From Nocardioides anomalus (GTDB lineage Bacteria > Actinomycetota > Actinomycetes > Propionibacteriales > Nocardioidaceae): a stretch of 64,000 nucleotides of DNA. Positions 26,637 to 35,180 of this stretch are shown in pieces; position 1 is the first letter of the stretch, and every line of letters begins with the position of its first letter. Under the pieces are notes generated by a model that worked only from the letters and a program-made list of their open reading frames with translations, did not search any database and was not told where the DNA came from. The position numbers and the translations under genes are program-made. The DNA is taken from NCBI RefSeq assembly GCF_011046535.1, contig NZ_CP049257.1, forward strand, positions 124,001-188,000, given 5' to 3'.

Positions 26637-27575
26637 ATGGTCCCGATCGTCGCCGTGGTCGGAGCGACCGCTTCGGGCAAGACGACGCTCTCGCTCGACC
26701 TGGCCGAGCGGCTGCGGGGCGAGGTGGTCAACACCGACGCGATGCAGGTCTACCGCGGCATGGACGTCGGCACGGCCAAGCTGCCCGCCCACGAGCGCCG
26801 CGGCATCCCGCACCACCTGCTCGACACCCTCACGGTGACCGAGCCGGCCACGGTCGCGGAGTTCCAGCGCTGGGCCCGCGAGGTCATCGACCGGCTGCGC
26901 GCCCGCGAGGTCACGCCGGTCCTTGTCGGCGGCTCGGCGCTCTACACCCGCAGCGTGCTGGACCGCTTCGAGTTTCCCGGCACCGATCAGGAGGTCCGCG
27001 CCCGGTGGGAGGCCGAGCTCGCCGCGCGCGGTCCGCACGCCCTGCACGCGCTGCTGGCCGAGCGCGACCCCGAGGCCGCGGCGGGCATCCTCCCGGAGAA
27101 CGGTCGCCGCACCGTGCGCGCCCTCGAGGTCATCGAGCTGACCGGCGAGCGGTTCAGCGCCAGCCTCCCGGTGCTGGAGTACGCCGACCCGGCCACCGTC
27201 CAGATCGGCGTCGACATCGACCGCGAGACCCTCGACCGCCGGATCGCCGAGCGCGTGGACGCCATGTTCGCCAGCGGCTTCGTCGACGAGGTCCGCCACC
27301 TGCTCGACCACGGCCTGGAGCAGGGCCGCACCGCCTCGCGCGCCATCGGCTACCGCGAGGTCATCGCGCTGCTGCGCGGCGAGCTCGACGAGACCGAGGC
27401 CCGGGAGCGGACCGCCCGGGCCACCCGCCGGTTCGCCCGCCGCCAGGACTCGTGGTTCCGCAAGGACCCCCGCATCGTCTGGGTGCGGTACGACGACCCC
27501 GACCGCGTCGAGCGCGCCGTCGAGGCGGTGGGCAAGATCGGTCGGGTCGAGCCGGGCGCGACCACGCCAGACTGA
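26637..27575 (+). CDS. miaA: tRNA dimethylallyltransferase MiaA
   Basis: The 312-residue protein has the P-loop GATASGKT (residues 9-16), DAMQVYRGMDVGTAK, PHHLLDTL and the RRTVRALEV and ASRAIGYREV segments typical of MiaA. It transfers a dimethylallyl group from DMAPP to N6 of A37 in tRNAs reading UNN codons. MiaB then methylthiolates the product. DMAPP is supplied by the MEP pathway, to which the ispE in this window belongs. Confidence 0.96.
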   Translation: MVPIVAVVGATASGKTTLSLDLAERLRGEVVNTDAMQVYRGMDVGTAKLPAHERRGIPHHLLDTLTVTEPATVAEFQRWAREVIDRLRAREVTPVLVGGSALYTRSVLDRFEFPGTDQEVRARWEAELAARGPHALHALLAERDPEAAAGILPENGRRTVRALEVIELTGERFSASLPVLEYADPATVQIGVDIDRETLDRRIAERVDAMFASGFVDEVRHLLDHGLEQGRTASRAIGYREVIALLRGELDETEARERTARATRRFARRQDSWFRKDPRIVWVRYDDPDRVERAVEAVGKIGRVEPGATTPD

Positions 27576-27579
27576 CCCC

Positions 27580-28492
27580 ATGAGCGAGCAGCCGACCGGC
27601 CGGGACCGGCTCCGGGAGCTGCTCGACGCCGTGCTCGACGAGGACCACCGCACGCTGGGGGACATGGCCGGAGGCGCCTACGCCTCGCCCTACCACTTCA
27701 GCCGGCTGCTGCGCCGCGACGCCGGCGAGCCGCCGGTGGCCATGCGCCGCCGGGTCATGCTCGAGCGCGCGGCCTGGCAGCTGCGGCGGGGCACGAGCGT
27801 GACCGACGCGGCGTTCGCGGCCGGCTACGAGTCGGTCGAGGGCTTCAGTCGCGCCTTCGTCCGCGCGTACGGCCGCACGCCGAGCACCCCCACCGACGCC
27901 CACCACTGGCTGCCCGCGCCGAACGGCATCCACTTCCACCCGCCCACCTCGCTGTGGGTGCACACCGAGGAGCGGCGCATGGACCCGCTGACCGAGCAGC
28001 TCGTGGCCCACGACCTCGACGACACCCGCGCCCTGCTGGAGCTGGCCAAGGGGCTCGACGACACGGCGTACCGGCGGGTCCAGCTGCCCGGGAACGACGT
28101 CCTCGGCTTCGACGGCCCCGACGAGTCGCTGGCCGACGCGCTGCGCCACCTGGTCGCCACGAAGGAGGTCTGGCTCGCCGCCGTCGAGGGCACCGACCAC
28201 CCGCCGGCGCGCGGTGACGAAGCGGCCACGCTGCTCGAGCGGCACGACGACGTCGCGCCGCGCTGGCTGGCGGTGGTCCGCGACGTCGACCCGCCGCGGC
28301 GCCTGGGACGACCGGATCGTCGACGCGCTGTGCGAGCCGCCGGAGAGCTTCGTGCTGAGCAGCGTGGTCGCGCACGTGCTGACCTTCTCCATCCACCGCC
28401 GCCAGCTGGCCCGGCAGCTGCTGCGCGGCTGTGGCGTCGAGGTGGACACCGGCGACCCCATCACGTGGCTGCGGGGGAGGACCGAGGCGTGA
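27580..28492 (+). pseudogene. AraC-type HTH regulator fused to a DinB-like domain, frameshifted
   Basis: The first ~110 codons encode an AraC DNA-binding domain (PYHFSRLLRRDAGEPPVAMR and SVTDAAFAAGYESVEGFSRAF). A DinB-like four-helix domain follows (LVAHDLDDTRALLELAKGL, ESLADALRHLVATKEVW). At about 28288-28302 the frame is lost. The expected ending, AWDDRIVDALCEPPESF through TFSIHRRQLARQLLRG to stop 28490-28492, is in the next frame, meaning one extra base or two missing. Left as is, the frame would fuse to the next gene. That gene starts with a GTG overlapping the stop at 28492, confirming the original end. Either a decayed gene or a sequence error. Confidence 0.75.
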
Positions 28493-29037
28493 GGACCGTC
28501 TACTACACCGCGATGACGCTGGACGGCTTCCTGGCCGACGAGCACGACTCGCTGGACTGGCTGTTCGTGCAGGACCAGGACGAGTCCGGTCCGCTCGCCT
28601 ACGGCGAGTTCATCGCCGGCGTCGGTGCGCTGGCGATGGGCGCGACGACCTACGAGTGGGTCGCCGACCACCTGGCCTCGTCAGGCGAGCCGTGGCCCTA
28701 CGCCCTCCCGACCTGGGTGGTCACGCACCGTGACCTCGCGCCGGTCGAGGGCGCCGACGTGCGCTTCGCCCGGGGCGACGTCGGGCCGCTCCACGACGAG
28801 CTGGTCGCGGCCGCCGGCGGCCAGGACGTGTGGATCGTCGGTGGCGGGGACCTCGCCGCGCAGTTCGCCGAGGCCGGGCACCTGGACCAGCTGGTCTGCC
28901 ACATCGCCCCCGTCACCCTCGGCGCCGGCCGCCCGCTCTTCCCGCGCCGCTGGCACCTCGCGCTGGTCGAAGTGCACCGCAACCGTGACTTCATCGCGGC
29001 GCGCTACGACGTGCTCGGACCTACGCTGCCCGCGTGA
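28489..29037 (+). CDS. Dihydrofolate-reductase-fold protein (RibD C-terminal family)
   Basis: The 182-residue protein begins VRTVYYTAMTLDGFLADEHD and shows ALAMGATTYEWV, WVVTHRD, VWIVGGGDLAAQFAEAGHLDQL and the closing strand DFIAARYDVL. This is the pattern of the YyaP/RibD-C subfamily of NADPH-binding reductases. It is coupled to the upstream AraC/DinB gene by a 4-nt overlap. AraC-DinB regulators with adjacent RibD-C reductases are a common actinobacterial pairing. Substrate unknown. Confidence 0.85.
   Translation: MRTVYYTAMTLDGFLADEHDSLDWLFVQDQDESGPLAYGEFIAGVGALAMGATTYEWVADHLASSGEPWPYALPTWVVTHRDLAPVEGADVRFARGDVGPLHDELVAAAGGQDVWIVGGGDLAAQFAEAGHLDQLVCHIAPVTLGAGRPLFPRRWHLALVEVHRNRDFIAARYDVLGPTLPA
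29022..29027 (+). promoter_or_regulatory. -10 box of an internal leaderless SDR promoter
   Basis: TACGCT inside the last codons of the RibD-C gene, 6 nt before GTG 29034. It would let the SDR be transcribed independently of the upstream frameshifted regulator. Confidence 0.5.
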
Positions 29038-29819
29038 GCCTTCCCGAGCCCGGCCCCGACCGCGTCGCCCTGGTCACGGGCGCCTCGAGCGGCATCGGCG
29101 CCGAGATCGCCCGGGAGCTCGCCCGGCGCGGTCACCGGCTGGTGCTGGTGGCCCGCAGCGAGGACCGGCTCCGCGCCCTCGCCGACGAGCTCGGTGGCCA
29201 CCAGGTCATCGCCCTGGACCTGGCCGACCGGACCGCGCGCGCGACCCTCCCCGGCCGGGTCGAGGGGACGGTCGACGTCCTCGTCAACAACGCCGGCTTC
29301 TCCACCATGGGCCCGGTCTCCCGCGCCGACCCCGAGGCCGAGCTGGCGCTGGTCGACCTCGACGTCGGTGCGGTGGTCGACCTCTGCGCGCGCTTCGTGC
29401 CCGGGATGGTCGAGCGCCGCCGCGGCGCGGTGCTCAACGTCGCCTCGACCGCCGCGTTCCAGCCGTTGCCCGCCCAGGCGGCGTACGGCGGTGCGAAGGC
29501 GTTCGTCCTCTCCTACACCCAGTCGCTGGTCGGCGAGCTGAAGGGCACGGGCGTGACCGCCAGCTGCCTGTGCCCGGGCCCGGTGCACACCGGCTTCGGT
29601 GAGCGCGCCGGGTTCACGCAGGAGGAGGCCGAGGCGGCGCTCCCGAGGGCGATGTGGGTCGAGGCGGCCGAGGTCGCCCGCCAGGCCGTCGACGGGCTGG
29701 ACCGCGGCCGGATGGTGGTCATCCCGGGCGTGGTCAACCGGGTCGCCGCCCGCCTGGCCCAGGTCACGCCGCGCACCTTGCTGCTCCCCGTGCTGCGGAG
29801 CCACCCAGGCTTGAAGTAG
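29034..29819 (+). CDS. Short-chain dehydrogenase/reductase (SDR)
   Basis: The 261-residue protein has the cofactor loop TGASSGIG, LVLVARSEDRL, NNAG, and the catalytic pattern NVASTAAF (Ser) with Y-G-G-A-K (Tyr and Lys). The Arg after the second strand (VARSEDRL) favours NADPH. Its C-terminal extension with RLAQVTPRTLLLPVL is typical of the classical DltE-like subgroup. It overlaps the RibD-C gene by 4 nt and also has its own candidate promoter. Substrate unknown. Confidence 0.9.
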   Translation: MSLPEPGPDRVALVTGASSGIGAEIARELARRGHRLVLVARSEDRLRALADELGGHQVIALDLADRTARATLPGRVEGTVDVLVNNAGFSTMGPVSRADPEAELALVDLDVGAVVDLCARFVPGMVERRRGAVLNVASTAAFQPLPAQAAYGGAKAFVLSYTQSLVGELKGTGVTASCLCPGPVHTGFGERAGFTQEEAEAALPRAMWVEAAEVARQAVDGLDRGRMVVIPGVVNRVAARLAQVTPRTLLLPVLRSHPGLK

Positions 29820-29844
29820 CACCCTTTCGGGTACGTCGCGCGAC

Positions 29845-31704
29845 ATGTTCAAGGCATCCCTCGTCGCCCTCAGCACGGCCGCCCTCGCGGCCGCGGCTCT
29901 CCAGGGCCCGCCTGCGCAGGCCGACCAGACCAGCGCGAAGACGGCCCAGGCCGTCACCACCACCGCGAAGACGGCCGCCAAGAAGGCCAAGGAGCCCAAG
30001 CGCCGGGCCACCGTCGTCGGCAAGGGCGGTGCGGTCACCTCGGTCGACCCCTACGCCTCCCGCATCGGCCTCAAGGTCCTCAAGGAGGGCGGCAACGCGG
30101 TCGACGCCGCGGTCGCCACCGCGGCCGCGCTGGGCGTGACCGAGCCGTACAGCTCTGGGCTCGGCGGGGGCGGCTACTTCGTCTACTACGACGCGAAGAG
30201 GGGCAAGGTCTCCACGCTCGACGGCCGCGAGACCGCGCCGCGCCGGATCAAGCCGGACGCCTTCATCGACCCGGCCACGGGCAAGCCCTACACGTTCACG
30301 CCGGACCTGGTCACCAGCGGCGTCTCGGTCGGCGTGCCCGGCACCCCGAAGACCTGGCAGGCCGCGCTGGACCGCTGGGGCTCGATGGACCTGGCCGACG
30401 TGCTGGCCCCGGCCGCGAAGCTGGCCAGGAACGGGTTCGTCGTCGACCAGACCTTCGCCCAGCAGACCGCGGACAACCGCGAGCGCTTCAACGCGTTCAG
30501 CTCGACCCGCAAGCTGTTCCTGCGCCACGGCCAGGCCCCCAAGGCCGGCAGCGTGCTGCGCAACCCCGACCTCGCCGCGACGTACGACCTGCTGTCCCGC
30601 AAGGGGATGGGCGCGTTCTACAAGGGCCCGCTGGCCAACCAGATCGCCAAGACCACGCGCAAGCCGCCGGTCCGCAAGACCGACCTGCCGGTGCCGCGCG
30701 GCTCGATGACGCCCAAGGACCTGCGGAAGTACGACGTCGTCCAGCACGAGCCGACCCAGGTCGACTACCGCGGGTACGACGTCTACGGCATGCCGCTGTC
30801 CTCCAGCGGTGGCACCACCGTCGGCGAGGCGCTCAACATCCTCGAGCGCTACGACCTGAAGTCGCTCAGCCCGGCCCAGGTGCAGCACCTCGTCATCGAG
30901 GCCGCCCACCTGTCCTTCGCCGACCGTGCGAAGTACCTCGGCGACCAGGACGGCGTCCCGGTGAGCACCCTGCTCTCCGACCTGTACGCCCAGGAGCGGG
31001 CCTGCCTCATCGACCCGACCAAGGCCTTCGCCGTGCCGGTCCCGGCCGGCAACGTGGCCAACGCGGACGGCGTCTGCGCCACGCCCAACACCCGCGGTGA
31101 GGACGCGCCCGACACCGAGAACGTCAACACCACGAACCTCACGGTGGCCGACAAGCAGGGCAACGTCGTCGAGTACACCCTCACCATCGAGCAGACCGGC
31201 GGCTCCGGCATCGTCGTGCCCGGGCGCGGCTTCCTGCTCAACAACGAGCTGACCGACTTCAGCACGGTCTACGACCCGGCCGACCCCAACCGGATCGAGC
31301 CCGGCAAACGGCCCCGCAGCTCGATCTCGCCGACCATCGTGCTCAAGGACGGCAAGCCGTTCCTCGCGGTCGGCTCGCCCGGCGGCTCGACGATCATCAC
31401 CACGGTGCTCGGCATCCTGGTCAACCGGATCGACCTCGGGCTGACCCTGCCCCAGGCCATCGCCGCGCCCCGCGTGGCGCCGTCGAACAAGACGCCGGTC
31501 CCGGCCGAGCAGGCCTACCTCGACGCGTACGGCGCCGCGCTGGCGGCGCTCGGCCACCAGCTCACGGTGGTGGGGGCGGCCGGCACGTCGGCGGCGGAGA
31601 TCGGCGCGGCCACCGGGATCGAGTTCGGTCCCGGCCAGCAGCTGACCGTGGCCGCCGAGCCGGTGCGCCGCGGCGGTGGCGCCGCCACGGTGGTCAAGAA
31701 GTAG
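29845..31704 (+). CDS. ggt: Gamma-glutamyltransferase (secreted)
   Basis: The 619-residue preproprotein has an export signal (KASLVALSTAALAAAALQGPPAQA), a Lys/Thr-rich linker, and the GGT fold with GGNAVDAAVATAAALGV, YSSGLGGGGYFVYYD and VPGTPKTW. The self-cleavage nucleophile is expected at Thr429 in NVNTTNLTVAD, giving large and small subunits; SPGGS lies in the small subunit. The residue after Thr-Thr is Asn instead of the usual His. It hydrolyses or transfers the gamma-glutamyl group of glutathione and similar compounds outside the membrane. Confidence 0.92.
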   Translation: MFKASLVALSTAALAAAALQGPPAQADQTSAKTAQAVTTTAKTAAKKAKEPKRRATVVGKGGAVTSVDPYASRIGLKVLKEGGNAVDAAVATAAALGVTEPYSSGLGGGGYFVYYDAKRGKVSTLDGRETAPRRIKPDAFIDPATGKPYTFTPDLVTSGVSVGVPGTPKTWQAALDRWGSMDLADVLAPAAKLARNGFVVDQTFAQQTADNRERFNAFSSTRKLFLRHGQAPKAGSVLRNPDLAATYDLLSRKGMGAFYKGPLANQIAKTTRKPPVRKTDLPVPRGSMTPKDLRKYDVVQHEPTQVDYRGYDVYGMPLSSSGGTTVGEALNILERYDLKSLSPAQVQHLVIEAAHLSFADRAKYLGDQDGVPVSTLLSDLYAQERACLIDPTKAFAVPVPAGNVANADGVCATPNTRGEDAPDTENVNTTNLTVADKQGNVVEYTLTIEQTGGSGIVVPGRGFLLNNELTDFSTVYDPADPNRIEPGKRPRSSISPTIVLKDGKPFLAVGSPGGSTIITTVLGILVNRIDLGLTLPQAIAAPRVAPSNKTPVPAEQAYLDAYGAALAALGHQLTVVGAAGTSAAEIGAATGIEFGPGQQLTVAAEPVRRGGGAATVVKK

Positions 31705-31741
31705 TTCGGAGGCCGACGGCGGTCACCCCTACGCTGGAGGG

Positions 31742-32389
31742 GTGACCGCCGCTGCCCTCCCGTCCGCCTGGGCGACGATCGACTCCGTCGACGAGCTGGT
31801 CGCCCTGGTCGGCGAGCCCAACGAGCGGGCCGCGACCAAGGGCCGGCCGGCCCTGCTCGACGTCGACCGCGCGTGGCTCGCGGCCTCGCCGTTCTGCGTC
31901 GTGGCGACCGCCGACGCCGAGGGTCGCTGCGACGCCTCGCCCAAGGGGGACCCGGCCGGGAGCCTGGTCCACGTCCTCGACGACCACACCATCGCGCTGG
32001 CCGAGCGGCCCGGCAACCGCCGGGTGGACGGCTACCGCAACGTGCTGGAGAACCCGCACGTCGGGCTGAACTTCTTCATCCCGGGTCGCGGCGACACCCT
32101 GCGCATCAACGGCCGGGCGCGCCTGGTCGGCGACGCGCCGTTCTTCGACGCCATGGTGGTCAAGGGCCACCGTCCCCTGCTCGCGCTGGTCGTGGAGATC
32201 GAGGACCTGTTCTTCCACTGCGCGAAGGCGTTCCTGCGCTCCGGGCTGTGGAAGCCCGAGACCTGGGACCCGGAGGCGCACGTCCCGCGGCGCGCGGTCA
32301 TCGCCAGCCAGGTCGAGCCGGCGGGCATGTCGATCGCCCAGCTCGACGACTACTACGACGAGTCGAACTACGAACGTGGCCTCTACTGA
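31742..32389 (+). CDS. PPOX-class FMN-dependent flavoprotein
   Basis: The 215-residue split-barrel protein shows CVVATADAEGRCDASPKGDPAG, NVLENPHVGLNFFIPGRGDTLRINGRARLV and HCAKAFLRSGLW. This is the MSMEG_1061/DR2398 PPOX subfamily, larger than classical PNPOx. TACGCT at 31730-31735 lies 6 nt before GTG 31742. Its 3' end overlaps dapF by 14 nt. Substrate unknown. A role in the dapF unit is not suggested by the family. Confidence 0.87.
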   Translation: MTAAALPSAWATIDSVDELVALVGEPNERAATKGRPALLDVDRAWLAASPFCVVATADAEGRCDASPKGDPAGSLVHVLDDHTIALAERPGNRRVDGYRNVLENPHVGLNFFIPGRGDTLRINGRARLVGDAPFFDAMVVKGHRPLLALVVEIEDLFFHCAKAFLRSGLWKPETWDPEAHVPRRAVIASQVEPAGMSIAQLDDYYDESNYERGLY

Positions 32390-33164
32390 CTACGCCTTCC
32401 TCAAGGGGCACGGCACCGAGAACGACTTCGTCCTCCTGCCCGAGCTCGACGAGGCGCTGCTGACCCCCGAGCGCGTGCGCGCCCTGTGCGACCGGCGCGC
32501 GGGGATCGGCGGCGACGGCGTGCTGCGCGTGGCCCGGCGCGACGAGCGCTGGTTCATGGACTACCGCAACAGCGACGGCTCGGTCTCGGAGATGTGCGGC
32601 AACGGCATCCGGCTCTTCGCGCGCTACCTCGTCGACGCCGGTCTCGCGCAGAGCCCGATCGAGGTGGACACCCGCGACGGCGTCAAGACGCTCACCGTCG
32701 ACGGTGAGCTCATCACCGCCGACATGGGCGCCCCGAAGCTGCTCGGCACCTCCACCGTCGCCGTCGGCGAGCGGTCCTGGGAGGCCCGGCACGTCGACAT
32801 GGGCAACCCGCACGCCGTGGCGTTCGTGGACTCCCTCGACGACGCCGGCCCGCTGCACGACGAGCCGTCGTACGACGCCGGGGTCTACCCCGGGGGCGTC
32901 AACGTCGAGTTCGTCGTGCGCCGGGGAGACCGGCACGTCGCGATGCGGGTGCACGAGCGCGGCTCGGGCGAGACCCGCTCGTGCGGCACCGGCGCCTGCG
33001 CGGTCATGGTGGCCGCGGCCGCGGACGAGCGCGAGCCCGGCGTCGACCTGACCTACCGCGTCGACGTCCCCGGCGGCACGCTCCACGTCACCTGGACCGC
33101 GGACGACCGGGTGCTGCTCACCGGGCCCGCGGTCATCGTGGCGCGCGGGACGACCGCACTCTGA
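32376..33164 (+). CDS. dapF: Diaminopimelate epimerase DapF
   Basis: The 262-residue protein begins YAFLKGHGTENDFVLLP and carries the two catalytic cysteines, Cys74 in MCGNGIR and Cys203 in RSCGTGACA, with the conserved GNPHAV and HERGSGET. It interconverts LL- and meso-diaminopimelate for lysine and peptidoglycan. The GTG start is 14 nt inside the upstream PPOX gene. Its end overlaps the convergent membrane-protein gene by 32 nt. DapF near miaA/miaB/hflX is common in actinobacteria. Confidence 0.96.
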   Translation: MASTDYAFLKGHGTENDFVLLPELDEALLTPERVRALCDRRAGIGGDGVLRVARRDERWFMDYRNSDGSVSEMCGNGIRLFARYLVDAGLAQSPIEVDTRDGVKTLTVDGELITADMGAPKLLGTSTVAVGERSWEARHVDMGNPHAVAFVDSLDDAGPLHDEPSYDAGVYPGGVNVEFVVRRGDRHVAMRVHERGSGETRSCGTGACAVMVAAAADEREPGVDLTYRVDVPGGTLHVTWTADDRVLLTGPAVIVARGTTAL

Positions 33165-33573
33165 CCACGACCGCGACGACGAGCACGGCCAGCAGCGGCC
33201 ACGACCCCGGCAGCACCAGCACGTCGCGCACGCCGTCCCAGACCGACCTGGTCAGCACCACCGTGTCGTCGACCGCCCGCGAGCTCCACCAAGCGGTGAC
33301 GCCCAAGGCGAGCTGCGTGGCCATCGCACCGGCGCTCGCGTAGACCAGCCACGCCGGGCTCCCCAGCACGACCAGCGCGAACACGCCGAGCAGCAGGAGC
33401 ACCGCGGTCATCACCCCGGCACCCGCCGCCACCCGGTAGTCGCTCCGGTCGGCCTCGGCGCCCAGGAACTGCACGTGCACGGTGACGGTGCGCACCAGGA
33501 TGCCGTTGACCCAGCAGGCGAGGACCGCGACGCTCAGGCCGACGACGGCGAGCGCACCGCGTCGGGACTCCAC
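33133..33573 (-). CDS. Four-helix membrane protein of unknown function
   Basis: The 146-residue product has four hydrophobic helices (for example LAVVGLSVAVLACWV, AVLLLLGVFALVVLG and WPLLAVLVVAVVVRV) and short polar loops. I do not recognise the family. The last helix (SWPLLAVLVVAVV) is nearly identical to segments of the adjacent 33534-34385 protein (SWPLLAVVVAAVA and SWPLAALLVVAVV), suggesting internal duplication. Start GTG 33573 is a guess. It overlaps the upstream gene by 40 nt. Confidence 0.55.
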   Translation of the reverse strand: MESRRGALAVVGLSVAVLACWVNGILVRTVTVHVQFLGAEADRSDYRVAAGAGVMTAVLLLLGVFALVVLGSPAWLVYASAGAMATQLALGVTAWWSSRAVDDTVVLTRSVWDGVRDVLVLPGSWPLLAVLVVAVVVRVRSSRAPR

Positions 33574-34385
33574 GGCCCCACCCTGCCAGGACGGCGGCCC
33601 GGCGCGCCGGTCACCACCGCGACGACGAGGAGCGCGGCCAGCGGCCACGAGGTGGGCACCAGCGCCGCTCCCTCGACGTACGCCGCGTGGAGGGCCGGCC
33701 AGCGGTGGGCCGAGGGCAGGCAGGTCGCGACCACGCCCGCCTGGACGACCAGGCCGACCGCAGCCGGGACGGCCGCCGACCAGGTCCGCCACCGCACCCG
33801 GACCAGGACCGCCCCCGCCGCCAGCAGGACGGCGCTGCCCACCGCGATCCCGACCGCGTCGCGGTAGTCGCCGGGCGAGGGCTCCTCGCCGAAGAACGCG
33901 AGCGTCGCGAAGAACCAGCCGACCGGTCCGGCGACCCCCACCGCGAGCACGCACGCCCCGACCACGGCGTGCCCGACGGGCGGCAGCGGCCGACGGGGTC
34001 CCTCCTCGCGCAGCGGTGCCGCCACCGCCGCGACGACCACGGCCAGCAGCGGCCACGAGCTGGGCAGCAGCGCGGGCGACACGCTGCGGCCGTCGTCGCC
34101 CGCGCTCGCGGCCAGCACGACCAGGTGGCTCACCGCGCCGACGCCGAGCACGTGCAGCCACCACGGCGCCCGCAGCACGGCCAGCGCGACCAGGCCGAGG
34201 GCCAGCACCCCGGCCGACGCCCAGGCGCCGTCCGGGCCCTGCGCGAGGCGACCCAGGGCCCCGGCCCAGGCGCAGACCAGAGCGAGCAGGAGCAGGACGA
34301 CGGCAGGGGCGGGAGGGACGCACCAGCCCAGGCTGCGCCGCGCGGCGTACCGCCGACATCCGCCCGCGTACTCAGCCCGGGCCAC
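33534..34385 (-). CDS. Multi-helix membrane protein, apparent internal duplication
   Basis: The 283-residue protein contains about seven or eight hydrophobic helices. The phrase LVPTSWPLAALLVVAVV near the C-terminus repeats LLPSSWPLLAVVVAAVA near the middle and the end of the neighbouring protein, so these are probably diverged duplicates of one four-helix unit. No family is recognised. The start is uncertain: the given GTG 34385 is the furthest upstream one in frame and lies only 17 nt from the divergent SDR. Confidence 0.5.
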   Translation of the reverse strand: MARAEYAGGCRRYAARRSLGWCVPPAPAVVLLLLALVCAWAGALGRLAQGPDGAWASAGVLALGLVALAVLRAPWWLHVLGVGAVSHLVVLAASAGDDGRSVSPALLPSSWPLLAVVVAAVAAPLREEGPRRPLPPVGHAVVGACVLAVGVAGPVGWFFATLAFFGEEPSPGDYRDAVGIAVGSAVLLAAGAVLVRVRWRTWSAAVPAAVGLVVQAGVVATCLPSAHRWPALHAAYVEGAALVPTSWPLAALLVVAVVTGAPGRRPGRVGPWSPDAVRSPSSA

Positions 34386-34402
34386 CCCTATGCTCCGGAG
34401 CC

Positions 34403-35179
34403 ATGGACATCTCTGGATCGACCGCCATCGTCACCGGCGCCGCCTCCGGCATCGGCGCGGCCTGCGCCCGTCAGCTCGCCGCGAAGGGCGCGACGGTCGT
34501 CGTCGCCGACCTCCAGGCCGACAAGGGCGAGGCGCTGGCGCAGGAGATCGGCGGGGTGTTCGCCCAGGTCGACGTGACCAGCACCGAGCAGATCACCGCC
34601 GCGGTCAACGCCGCCGCCGAGATCGCGCCGCTGCGCGCCGTGGTCAACTCCGCCGGCATCGGCTGGGCCCAGCGCACCATCGGCCGCGACGGCCAGATCG
34701 AGTCCGCGCACGACCTCGACGCGTTTCGCCGGGTCATCGCGATCAACCTGATCGGCACCTTCGACATGGTCCGCCAGGCCGCCACCGTGATGAGCCGCAA
34801 CGAGCCCGACGCCGACGGCCAGCGCGGCGCGATCGTCAACATGGCCAGCGTCGCGGCCTTCGACGGCCAGATCGGCCAGGCGTCGTACAGCGCCTCCAAG
34901 GGCGGCGTGGTCGGCATGACCCTCCCGGTCGCCCGCGACCTGTCCGCCTCCGGCATCCGGCTCAACACCATCGCCCCGGGCCTCATCGACACCCCGATCT
35001 ACGGCGAGGGCCCGGACTCCGAGGCGTTCAAGGCCAAGCTCGGTGAGAGCGTGCTGTTCCCCAAGCGCCTCGGCGTCCCCGAGGAGCTGGCCAGCATGGT
35101 CGTCGAGTGCCTGACCAACTCCTACATGAACGCCGAGGTCATCCGGGTCGACGGCGGCATCCGGATGCCCCCGAAGTAG
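34403..35179 (+). CDS. SDR-family dehydrogenase, 3-hydroxyacyl-CoA dehydrogenase type-2 like
   Basis: The 258-residue protein has TGAASGIGAA, Asp-based NAD specificity (VVADLQADKG), NSAGIGWAQR, VNMASVAAFDG with QASYSASKGGV (Ser-Tyr-Lys) and the C-terminal MNAEVIRVDGGIRMPPK. The pattern corresponds to bacterial HSD17B10-like enzymes that oxidise 3-hydroxyacyl-CoA or hydroxysteroids with NAD+. TATGCT (34389-34394) lies 8 nt before ATG 34403. Confidence 0.9.
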   Translation: MDISGSTAIVTGAASGIGAACARQLAAKGATVVVADLQADKGEALAQEIGGVFAQVDVTSTEQITAAVNAAAEIAPLRAVVNSAGIGWAQRTIGRDGQIESAHDLDAFRRVIAINLIGTFDMVRQAATVMSRNEPDADGQRGAIVNMASVAAFDGQIGQASYSASKGGVVGMTLPVARDLSASGIRLNTIAPGLIDTPIYGEGPDSEAFKAKLGESVLFPKRLGVPEELASMVVECLTNSYMNAEVIRVDGGIRMPPK

Positions 35180-35180
35180 C

